NCBI GenBank assembly: GCA_050743075.1
Contig: JBOGDS010000012.1
Location: 1-60,378 of the forward strand
Reading direction: 5' to 3'
From: JBOGDS01 sp050743075
GTDB lineage: Bacteria > Actinomycetota > Actinomycetes > Jiangellales > Jiangellaceae
Length of the DNA: 60,378 nucleotides
How positions within the stretch are numbered: position 1 is the first letter of the stretch; the number at the start of each line of letters is the position of its first letter. Shown piece by piece: positions 44,121 through 52,300 of the stretch. Under the pieces are notes generated by a model. It had not been told where the DNA came from. It searched no databases and saw nothing but the letters and a program-made list of their open reading frames with translations. Both the position numbers and the translations under genes were made by a program.

Positions 44121-47100
44121 GGGCGCTTCCCTCCGGCCACGCGCTGGGCGATCAGCGGCTGATTAGCACGGGCCAGTTCCATGACCTTGTCGGCGACGGC
44201 GGCCTGCTCGGCGAAGGGGAACAGGTCGCGGTCGTCGAGGGTATGGATGATCCGCCTACGCAGCTCGTCCTGGGCGTGGGGGTTGTGCCAGAAGCGGACG
44301 AGGCCGGCGTGATCGGCGATCTCGACGACGATCTCCTCGGCCAGGTGCACGATGTCGACGCGGATCTCGTCGGGCAGGCTCGCGTCGGTGGCGAACTCGC
44401 TCTCCAGCAGCCCGTAGAAGCGCGCCACCAGGGGATCCTCATGGGCGCGATCCGCGCCACCGGACTCGTCGGTGGTATCGCCGAGCAGCACCTCTAAGGC
44501 CAGACTGAGTTGCTCCCACTTGCCGGTGAGCGTCTTAAGGATTTCGTCGAGGCGTTCGGAGAGCTTGGTGTAGCGGGCCGGGTCCTCGTCGAAGTTCTTG
44601 CGGATGTGAAAGCGCAGCGCATGTTCCATCTCCGACGCCTTGGCCTTGTCCGAGGTGAGGCCCTTGACCTTGGCGAGGAAGTCCGGCGCGGTGATCGAGA
44701 CGGGTGGGATCTTGGCGGCGATGTCGAGCGACGTGACGTGCTCGTCGATCAGAGCCCGCACCTTTTCGCCGTACAGCGACGGATCGAAATCGCCCATGCC
44801 GTCGTCCCGGTAGCGGCGACGAGCCACCTTCTGGATGATGCCGAGCCGCTTGGCGTCGCCCACGAACGGGAGCGCCTCAGGGCGCGGTAAGACGGTGTCC
44901 AGCGTGGTTAGGAACTGCTTTAGCAGCACGCCGAAGCGAGCGCGAAGTGCCTCGTCGGAGAGGACATCGACACAGGCCTCGATGTCCTCGTCGGTGTCGA
45001 AGGTGTCGATGCCCGCCTGCGCGAACACAGCCACCGTCCTGGCATGACGGTCACGCAACTTGGGGACCTCGTCGGCGATCGAGGCCAAGGCCCCGATCGC
45101 GTCCTCAGCGTCTTCTGGTGCATATGCCTGGAGCGCCTTCTGTAGGTGGGCGCCCACACCGAGGTAGTCGACCAGGAACCCCGCGGCCTTGCCGTGTGCC
45201 GTGCGGTTGACCCGCGCGATGGCCTGCAGCAGCTCGGCGTCCTGGATGAAGCGGTCGAGATACAGCACCTGCTCGACAGGTGCATCGAACCCGGTCAGCA
45301 GCATGGTCCGGACCAGCAGGAACGCCACCGGACTGGCTTGTTCGCCGGTCGGGCCAAGCGACTTCTTGAAATCGGCGATGACGGCATCCTGGCGGGCCTT
45401 GTCGGTCCACTGCGCCCAGGTCGGATCGTCGTTGTTGCTGCCTGAGATGACCGGAACGAAGTTGAGGATGCGGATCAGATCGAGGTGCGGCAGTGCCCGG
45501 ACCAGGACCTGCTTGCGCCGGTCGAGGCCGTCAATGTCGAGACTTCCGGCGGCTGCACCACTGACCAGATGCCCCGACAGGCCCTCGATTTGGGCGACGA
45601 GGTCATCTCGGGCCGCCAGCAGCGCGTCGCGGTAGCGAACCGTCGCCAGGCGGCTGGTGGCGGAGAGCTGAGCCTTGAAGCCACCGGGCAGGACGGTCGA
45701 GACGTAATGCCAGAGCATAGACTTCGCCTTGGCGGCAATGAGGTTCGGGGCTTCGAGGACCGCACCGGTCGTGGCATAGCGGGCCTTGAGCTTCTCCACC
45801 TCCTCGGCGGTGTGCTCGGTGAACATGTCCTCGAACAGCTCGTCGAGGTCGCTGCCGCCGGCCACCGCGCCCTTGGCGGTGCGGCCTTCGTAGAAGATCG
45901 GGATTACCGCGCCGTCGTCCTCGGCCTGGCGGATCGTGTACTTGTCGATGAACGTGCCGAAGATGGCGTCGGTGCGCTTCTTGCCCTCGCGCATGATGGG
46001 GGTGCCGGTGAAGCCGATCTTCGCCGCGTTCGGCAGCGCGGCCATCAGGTTGGCGTGCAGGGTCGAGGTTTGGGAACGGTGGGCCTCGTCGACCAGGATG
46101 ACGACGGTCTCGTCCGTGTTGAGGACGCCGAGCACCTCGTTCTTCTCATCACCCGCCATGCGCGTTTCGCCCGCGCCCGAGGCGTCGGAGTCGCGGTACT
46201 TCTGAATCATGGCGAAGACCAGCGCCGGGCCCTTCTCGGCCAGGATCGTCTTGAGCCTGCTGGTGCGACGGGCCCGCTGAACACCCTCACCGGACAGCTT
46301 CGCCGTCTCGGACAGCTGCTTTTCCAGATCGGTCCGATCAGTGACGATCACGACCTTGAAGGCTCGCAGGACCGGATCCGAGCGCATCGCCCGGACGAGG
46401 AAGACCATCGTGAGCGACTTGCCCGAGCCCTGGGTGTGCCAGATCAGACCGCCGCGGCGGTCACTCTCACCGTCGACGGCACGGGTCTTGCCGGTGCGCA
46501 GCCGCTGCAACGCCCGACCCACCGCGCGGTATTGCTGGTAGCGGGCGACAAGGTTGATCCGTCGGCCGTTCACCTCCGTGAACAGTGTGAAGTGCCGCAC
46601 GATGTCCAGCAGATTGGCCGGGGTCAGCATGCCGGCGACGAGAAGTTCCTGCCCCGTCAGATCAGCTGCGGCCTTCGCGAGACGCGCGGCGAGTTCGTCG
46701 CGTGACAGCGGAGCCGCATCCTTCCACTCCAGGTAGTGCTCCGGACCGGACGTGAACGTGCCAACCCTGGCCTTGTCCCCGAATGTGGAGACGACGAACT
46801 GGTTGGTCCAGAACAGCTGCTCGTTGCCCTCCGGCGCACCGAGGCACCGCTGATTGGCGTAGCGGCGCAGCTGGTTGATGCCCTCGGCCATCGGGTCAGT
46901 AACGTACGGACTCTTGCACTCGATCACCACCAGCGGGATGCCGTTCACGAACAGCACCACGTCAGGAGCGACAAACTTCTTCGCCTGCCCACCAGGCTCG
47001 TCAACCCGGAACTGATTGATCGCCAAGAAATCGTTGCGTTCCAGGTGCTCGAAGTCGATGAAGCGGATCCGCTGCGACCGGCCCTGATCCCACTCCGGAA

Positions 47101-47419
47101 CCCCTGACACCGACACGCCCTCAAGCAGGCGCTCAGTCATCCGTGCGTTGAGCTCGATGAGCTTGCCCACTTCAGATCGCGTCAGCGACGAGACGATCTC
47201 GGAGAGGCGGGAGTCGTCCAGCCATGGCGCACCATCCGGACCTGGGTTGATCTTGAGCAACGCAGCCCGGAGGCGTTCCTCGAGGATCGAGCCACGAAAG
47301 GAGTCCCGCTCTGTGAGAGCGGGATCCGACTTCGAACCCTCGATCACCGACCACCCGAGATCGGCCAGCTGATCCAGCAGCGGCTTCTCAACGTCCGTGT
47401 ACTCGGGTCCGGCGCTCAC
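44117..47419 (-). CDS. hsdR: Type I restriction endonuclease subunit R
   Basis: The 1,100-residue motor/nuclease subunit. Its N-terminus has the PD-(D/E)xK site KFVAPDVVLFVNGIPLVVIE then CKSPYV (Asp in APDVVLF; Glu-x-Lys in VIECK). Then come motif I LIWHTQGSGKSLTMVFLVRA, motif II VILVDEAHRSQ, and SATSRLATVR-type and IARVNRTAHGKAAGFLVDYL motifs of the helicase core. It is full length. The start overlaps the hsdS stop. The enzyme translocates unmodified DNA and cuts where translocation is blocked. Confidence 0.93.
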   Translation of the reverse strand: MSAGPEYTDVEKPLLDQLADLGWSVIEGSKSDPALTERDSFRGSILEERLRAALLKINPGPDGAPWLDDSRLSEIVSSLTRSEVGKLIELNARMTERLLEGVSVSGVPEWDQGRSQRIRFIDFEHLERNDFLAINQFRVDEPGGQAKKFVAPDVVLFVNGIPLVVIECKSPYVTDPMAEGINQLRRYANQRCLGAPEGNEQLFWTNQFVVSTFGDKARVGTFTSGPEHYLEWKDAAPLSRDELAARLAKAAADLTGQELLVAGMLTPANLLDIVRHFTLFTEVNGRRINLVARYQQYRAVGRALQRLRTGKTRAVDGESDRRGGLIWHTQGSGKSLTMVFLVRAMRSDPVLRAFKVVIVTDRTDLEKQLSETAKLSGEGVQRARRTSRLKTILAEKGPALVFAMIQKYRDSDASGAGETRMAGDEKNEVLGVLNTDETVVILVDEAHRSQTSTLHANLMAALPNAAKIGFTGTPIMREGKKRTDAIFGTFIDKYTIRQAEDDGAVIPIFYEGRTAKGAVAGGSDLDELFEDMFTEHTAEEVEKLKARYATTGAVLEAPNLIAAKAKSMLWHYVSTVLPGGFKAQLSATSRLATVRYRDALLAARDDLVAQIEGLSGHLVSGAAAGSLDIDGLDRRKQVLVRALPHLDLIRILNFVPVISGSNNDDPTWAQWTDKARQDAVIADFKKSLGPTGEQASPVAFLLVRTMLLTGFDAPVEQVLYLDRFIQDAELLQAIARVNRTAHGKAAGFLVDYLGVGAHLQKALQAYAPEDAEDAIGALASIADEVPKLRDRHARTVAVFAQAGIDTFDTDEDIEACVDVLSDEALRARFGVLLKQFLTTLDTVLPRPEALPFVGDAKRLGIIQKVARRRYRDDGMGDFDPSLYGEKVRALIDEHVTSLDIAAKIPPVSITAPDFLAKVKGLTSDKAKASEMEHALRFHIRKNFDEDPARYTKLSERLDEILKTLTGKWEQLSLALEVLLGDTTDESGGADRAHEDPLVARFYGLLESEFATDASLPDEIRVDIVHLAEEIVVEIADHAGLVRFWHNPHAQDELRRRIIHTLDDRDLFPFAEQAAVADKVMELARANQPLIAQRVAGGKRP

Positions 47420-48645
47420 GACAGGGCCCCTTCAGGGACGCGGACACGGCCCGAGAGGAGGTCCCACATGAGGCCTCGCTTGAGCGATCGCAACTTTGCC
47501 AACTCATCCCGCTCCGACTTGATCCGCGCCGTGAAAGCAGCGACCGAGTCGACGATCTGGAGTTGGCGCTCAATAGATCGGAGAGGCACTGGGAACTGCT
47601 TAATCTGTTGCGAGTTGATTGTCGCGAGGTTCGTCGTTTGCTTCGATGCAGCAAGAAAGTAGCGCTTTCCAATTCCCGAGCCAGTGACCATTGACAAGTA
47701 TCGAGGATCCAGCTCACCAGGGCGACAACGAACGCGAAAGATATGGTTCTGATGGAGGCAACCGAGGATTTGCCCCTCCCAGACCGCGCCTCTTCCAAGC
47801 TTGTCTGCGTCTCCGCCTTCGTTCATCAAGACATCTCCGGGCCGTAACTCGAAGCGATGGAGATCCGATCGCTTTACGCGAACTGACTTCACATCGCTTA
47901 GATCCAGGCGTCCATCCTGAACATTGGCCACACGAAGATACAGGCGTGAAACAGTCCCCGGACCGTGAGGCTCTGAGCCAAGGGTCACACCAGCGCCCAC
48001 ATCAGCCAACGACCCAAGGGACGCTACGCGTTGGACATCGCCGCCCTGCAGGGAGTCCCGAATGTACCCAGAACGGCACTTCTCCAGCTTCTCAACAATC
48101 AAGCCCAGCGCCGTTATCTGGTCATCGAGCGTCGTCAATATCTCGACGAGCTTCGTCTGCTCCGCCCGAGACGGCGGGTCCATGGGGAATACGCGGAGGT
48201 CTGAGAGGTCGATCTTCTTCGTCCCGTGTGTCGACTCGCCGACAAGTCGCAGGAAGTCGGCGGCGTGGCCTTGAAACCAATACGCCAAGTAGCGGGGCAA
48301 TAGATCGGGGCCGGGCAGGACGGCCTTCACGTCCTGATTAAAGGCCGCGGGAGAAGCCAGCTGACTCACCGGAAAAGTGTGTGCGAGGATCATCCCTCGT
48401 ACGACGACATATGTTGCCGTGGAGACAGCCAACCTCGACCCAGCCGCTACGCCAGCGGGTGTCAGATAATCGGTCGTCCCTTCAAGATCAAAGGACTTCA
48501 TGTCCTTCGGCGTTATCCACGGGATTTCTCCACTCCAGAGCTTCGGGTTCGCTTTCGATGGGGTACCACCGGACTGCCAGCTGACGTAGTCGTCGAGTAC
48601 GCCACCGGAATCAAGTAGGGACCGCCTGGTTGAGAACTCATTCAT
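47416..48645 (-). CDS. hsdS: Type I restriction-modification specificity subunit
   Basis: The 409-residue protein has two target-recognition domains separated by coiled coils. The first runs SGGTPSKANPKLWSGEIPWI to the conserved IDLSDLRVFPMDPPSRAEQT and KLVEILTTLDDQITALGLIV. The second runs LADVGAGVTLGSEPHGPGTV to TINSQQIKQFPVPLRSIERQ and LQIVDSVAAFTARIKSERDE. A 120-base sample at 47521-47640 has 67 G+C (56%), visibly lower than the neighbouring genes, which is common for hsdS because recognition domains are swapped between strains. The recognition sequence cannot be read from sequence. Confidence 0.9.
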   Translation of the reverse strand: MNEFSTRRSLLDSGGVLDDYVSWQSGGTPSKANPKLWSGEIPWITPKDMKSFDLEGTTDYLTPAGVAAGSRLAVSTATYVVVRGMILAHTFPVSQLASPAAFNQDVKAVLPGPDLLPRYLAYWFQGHAADFLRLVGESTHGTKKIDLSDLRVFPMDPPSRAEQTKLVEILTTLDDQITALGLIVEKLEKCRSGYIRDSLQGGDVQRVASLGSLADVGAGVTLGSEPHGPGTVSRLYLRVANVQDGRLDLSDVKSVRVKRSDLHRFELRPGDVLMNEGGDADKLGRGAVWEGQILGCLHQNHIFRVRCRPGELDPRYLSMVTGSGIGKRYFLAASKQTTNLATINSQQIKQFPVPLRSIERQLQIVDSVAAFTARIKSERDELAKLRSLKRGLMWDLLSGRVRVPEGALS

Positions 48646-51043
48646 AGCCGAGCTCCCTCAGAAACCCCGCAAGCTTCGCGGCAGCTGCGTCTCGTTCGGC
48701 TTCGAGCGACGAGAGCGGGATCTGGTACTTGTCCCACCAGGTCTCGAAGGCGGAGATCACCACGCGCCGGTGCCGCGTGATCCGATCCTGCGCTTCAGCG
48801 ACTAGGTCGTGCTCCATCGCATCAAGGGCGAGCTGCCGAGCGGTTGCGTCGTCGAGCGCTTCGCTTGCCTCTGCGAGCCGGTGGGCGAAGGCTGCCTTTT
48901 CGGCCTTGAGCTGCTTCTTGGTGGCGGTGAGCTTGCTCTTCAGCTTCTTGATCTCGGCCGGTGAGAGCGCATCCTCGCTTGGCTCGGCGTCATCCTCTTC
49001 ATCGTCGGACGTGGTGGCTGCCTTGATCGTGGAGTCCGTCTGGGCGACCTCGGCCTCCAGTGCGGCGAGCTGGTCGAGGTACTCGGGAAGCAGCGCACGG
49101 GCGACCTTGTGATCGAGCGGGTTGACCTTGGCCTTCTCCTCTTCGAGGGCGTCGAGGACGGTGGCGACCCAGGCCTCGATAAGACCGCGGTAGCCAAGCG
49201 TGGCCAGCGCCTTCAAGTCGGGGAGGCTGGCGCCCCACCAGGAGGCAATGATGCCGCTAACGGCGAAGGAGTCCAGAAGTGCTGTTGCCTGCAGAGCACC
49301 CCGGAACGTCTCGATGAAGTCCTTCCGAAGCTCGACGAGGTCGGCAGCGGACTGCAGCTTGTCGAAGCCATCCTCCTCGGCATGCCACCAGCGTTCGATC
49401 GCAGAGGTCACGCTCGTCTCGGCGGCGATCACGCCGGCATCCGCCTCGATCAGGCGGCGCAGGTCGCGCCGGTCAGTGACGACATCGGCGTATTCCAGGT
49501 AGTCCTCGTCCTTCGGGATGAGGAGGTGCTCCGGCTTCATCCCGTGCGCGGCGAACAAGTCAGCTTTGGCCTCGACCTCTCGGATCGGGATGCCACCATG
49601 CAGGTGCGCCCGGACATCCTGAGGCTCAGGTTCGGGCGTGGTGTCGACATAGCGACGGATGTTGAGGTTGTCATCGCTCTCGGCCAGCTCTTCGCGACTG
49701 ACCACCCGAGCGAAGGCGGGCAGGTCTCCGAAGGTTCGGTAGGCCGAGACGATCTTCTCGATGTGCTCCGGCTCGAGGTAGTTCTGCGCCCGGCCCTCGC
49801 GGTAGTCGCGGTCGGCGTTGATGAACAGCACCTTGCCCTTGCGCTCGGCGGGCCTGGACCCGAGCGAGCGCAGCACGAGGATGCAGGCCGGGATGCCGGT
49901 GCCATAGAAGAGCTGAGGGCCGAGCCCGATGACCGCCTCGATGAGGTCGTCGTTCAGGAATCCGGTCCGGATGCGACCCTCGTCGCCTCCCCGGAAGAGC
50001 ACGCCGTGGGGCATGACGGTGGCGACCATGCCACCCGGACGGGTGACGCCCAGCATGTGCTGGACGAACATCAGGTCGGCCTTCTTGCCCTTCTCTGGCG
50101 TGTAGCCGTACCGGAAGCGCTCCGGGAACGGGATGGCGTCGGCGGAGTAGTTCATCGAGAACGGCGGGTTGGTGATCACCCGATCGAAGCGCTGGAGCTC
50201 CCCACCGGTGATGTGGGCGGGGTCTTCGAGGGTGCCGTCGTCGTTGTTGCGGAGGTCGGCGTCAGGGATGCCGTGGAGCAGCATGTTCATCTTCGAGATG
50301 GCCCAGACGCTGCCGTCCTTCTCCTGGCCGGCCAGTGCGAGGTTGCGGCCGTCGCCGCCAGACTCCTCGACGTATTCCTTGGACAGGATCAGCATGCCGC
50401 CCGAGCCGGTGCACGGGTCATAGACGCTCATGCCAGGGCGCGGGTCAGCGATCTGCACCATCAGGCGGACAACGTCACGAGGCGTGTAAAACTCGCCGCC
50501 CTTCTTGCCCGCGGAGTCGGCGAAGTCCCGGATGAGGTACTCGTAGGCCGCCCCGAGCAGATCGGGGAACTCGAAGTCCTGCTGCCGCAGCGGCACCTTG
50601 TTGAAGTGCATGATCAACTCACGCAGCTTCTTGTCCGACATCGACGACTGGCCGATCTTGCGGTTGAAGTCGATGTGCTGCAGCACGCCGTCGAGTGATC
50701 GGTTGCTGTGCTCCAAGTCCTCCAGCGCCTTGTTGAGGCCGCTGCCGACCGTCTTGTGAAGGTGGTCGCGGATCTGCTCCCAGCGGGCGCGCTGCGGGAC
50801 GTAGAACGTGTTGTAGAACGTCGGGGCCTCGGCCCTCTGCTCAGCCTCCGCTTGGGAGCGGCCACGAGCCAGCTGGTCGGCGATGACCTGCTGCTGCTCC
50901 GCCTCGAACTGATCGGAGGTGTACTTCAGGAACAACATCCCGAAGATGTACTCCTTGTAGGCCGAGGCCTCCATGGAGCCACGGAGCACGTCAGCGGCAG
51001 CGAACAGATGCCGCTCCAGCTGCGGCAACGTCAGGCGAGGCAT
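48638..51043 (-). CDS. hsdM: Type I restriction-modification methylase subunit
   Basis: An 801-residue N6-adenine methyltransferase. It has the HsdM N-terminal domain (LERHLFAAADVLRGSMEASA, KEYIFGMLFLKYTSDQFEAE), SAM site motif DPCTGSGGMLILSKEYVEES, and the catalytic ITNPPFSMNYSADAIPFPER (NPPF). It is longer than classic HsdM (about 500-530) by roughly 250 C-terminal residues with a coiled coil (EIKKLKSKLTATKKQLKAEK, KAAFAHRLAEASEALDDATA). It is first in the eight-gene defence run and partly protects host DNA. Confidence 0.93.
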   Translation of the reverse strand: MPRLTLPQLERHLFAAADVLRGSMEASAYKEYIFGMLFLKYTSDQFEAEQQQVIADQLARGRSQAEAEQRAEAPTFYNTFYVPQRARWEQIRDHLHKTVGSGLNKALEDLEHSNRSLDGVLQHIDFNRKIGQSSMSDKKLRELIMHFNKVPLRQQDFEFPDLLGAAYEYLIRDFADSAGKKGGEFYTPRDVVRLMVQIADPRPGMSVYDPCTGSGGMLILSKEYVEESGGDGRNLALAGQEKDGSVWAISKMNMLLHGIPDADLRNNDDGTLEDPAHITGGELQRFDRVITNPPFSMNYSADAIPFPERFRYGYTPEKGKKADLMFVQHMLGVTRPGGMVATVMPHGVLFRGGDEGRIRTGFLNDDLIEAVIGLGPQLFYGTGIPACILVLRSLGSRPAERKGKVLFINADRDYREGRAQNYLEPEHIEKIVSAYRTFGDLPAFARVVSREELAESDDNLNIRRYVDTTPEPEPQDVRAHLHGGIPIREVEAKADLFAAHGMKPEHLLIPKDEDYLEYADVVTDRRDLRRLIEADAGVIAAETSVTSAIERWWHAEEDGFDKLQSAADLVELRKDFIETFRGALQATALLDSFAVSGIIASWWGASLPDLKALATLGYRGLIEAWVATVLDALEEEKAKVNPLDHKVARALLPEYLDQLAALEAEVAQTDSTIKAATTSDDEEDDAEPSEDALSPAEIKKLKSKLTATKKQLKAEKAAFAHRLAEASEALDDATARQLALDAMEHDLVAEAQDRITRHRRVVISAFETWWDKYQIPLSSLEAERDAAAAKLAGFLRELGYE

Positions 51044-51314
51044 CAGACGGCTCGTCCTTCCTGGTACGCATCAGCCCCGGTCCGTGAGACCAGGCACCCG
51101 GAACGCGTCCACCTTCGCCCCCATCTCGACCCCGCTGCTGACGTTGTCCCCGAAAGGTAGCCCAAGGGTCGGACAGGTGGTGGGTGACGCTGCCCGGGCC
51201 GGAGGCTCTGGCTGAGCTTCAACCTGGAATCCAGCTGTCCGCCTCGCGCACTGTGGCTGGAGACACTCGCCCTGGCTGCACAAGAAGCGCCCCCCAAGGC
51301 GACAACCGGGTGGC

Positions 51315-52046
51315 TCAGTCCCCGGCCAACACATTTGCTAGCTCGGGGTCTCCGGCCACCAGGGCGGCTAACCGACGGCGCCCGGTTCGAGGTGAAACTC
51401 CGAGCCAGCCAGCCACGTCTTGGCCGGTCACGCGTCGGCCGTCGGCCGTGGCTGCATGGACCTGGGCGCGAAGTGCGGCAAGCCTGTCGTCTCGGACCGA
51501 TGCCAGGCGAGTCCGCGTTCTGGTCGACCGGGTGACCCCAACATGGCGTGGAGCGTGAGTCGCAAGGGAAGGGGTTGCTTCGTTTCCCCAATGTGCAGGG
51601 CGTCGACGAGGCTTCTTGCTGCGAAGCGCAGCTCGATGGTCTGCGCGGGTCACCATTTGCACCATGTGGAAGGCCAGGCCGAGCACGACCGGTGGCAGTG
51701 CCGCGACGACCTGGGCCTGGGCTGTCGAGAGGGTGTGCGGGCCCACGGCAATCGGGTTTGCGTGAATCGCATTGGCCCACACGCTGACGGTGCCGACGAT
51801 CGCCAGGACGGTCCAGGGATAGATTCGGGCAAGCCGCGAGTCGAGTCGGGTGACGACGCGAGCGGCCAGAATGGCAAATCCGTCGAGAAGAAGTGGCACG
51901 CCTGCGGCGAGGACCGGGCCAAGGCCCGCACCGAGTCCCACATCGTAGAGTGCGCGGGCACTCATGGTGAATGCGACGATCACCATCAGTACGAGCGCGC
52001 AGCGCTCGATCGACAAGGCCAGAGCCCGGTTCCCGTCGGCGGCCAT
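51315..52046 (-). CDS. DUF2637 membrane protein with C-terminal helix-turn-helix
   Basis: ATG 52046 is preferred, with AGGAGG upstream; a TTG-initiated form to 52064 adds six residues that encode the ribosome binding site itself. The 243-residue protein has four helices (CALVLMVIVAFTMSARALYD, LGPVLAAGVPLLLDGFAILA, IYPWTVLAIVGTVSVWANAI, VVAALPPVVLGLAFHMVQMV) typical of DUF2637/Spd-like proteins. Its C-terminal region reads QVHAATADGRRVTGQDVAGW and LGVSPRTGRRRLAALVAGDP, a helix-turn-helix. Such proteins are common in actinomycete conjugative elements and are linked to spreading of plasmids between hyphal compartments. Confidence 0.75.
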   Translation of the reverse strand: MAADGNRALALSIERCALVLMVIVAFTMSARALYDVGLGAGLGPVLAAGVPLLLDGFAILAARVVTRLDSRLARIYPWTVLAIVGTVSVWANAIHANPIAVGPHTLSTAQAQVVAALPPVVLGLAFHMVQMVTRADHRAALRSKKPRRRPAHWGNEATPSLATHAPRHVGVTRSTRTRTRLASVRDDRLAALRAQVHAATADGRRVTGQDVAGWLGVSPRTGRRRLAALVAGDPELANVLAGD

Positions 52047-52300
52047 CCTGTGGATCCTCCTCAAGTGTTCTGGTCACCGGCATGGGGTGTCTGTGTAAGC
52101 GGGACGGTGCATTGACCGGCCATCGCAGTGATGGCCGACGTGGCCGTTCGCGGCCAGCGGTCGGTTGTGCGGGCTCGCTTCTGGCCGCCCCTTCTTGGCC
52201 GCAGGCTCCGCATGCTGGCCAAGACCTGGCCACAACGGGGTGGCCGCGTCCCTTCCACGTCTCGAAACTGGCGCCCGGGCGTATGGCGTTGGCGGCATCG

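Noticed and set aside
49109..50698. A 529-residue plus-strand open frame opposite hsdM
   Set aside because: hsdM on the minus strand has full motifs; the opposite frame has none.
51044..51314. A small gene between hsdM and DUF2637
   Set aside because: The 271 bases contain no frame with coding character; it is probably the hsdM promoter region and the DUF2637 3' flank.
52065..52300. A gene or repeat array in the gap between DUF2637 and ArdC-primase
   Set aside because: Several TGGCC and GGCC words recur, but spacing is irregular and no frame is convincing.
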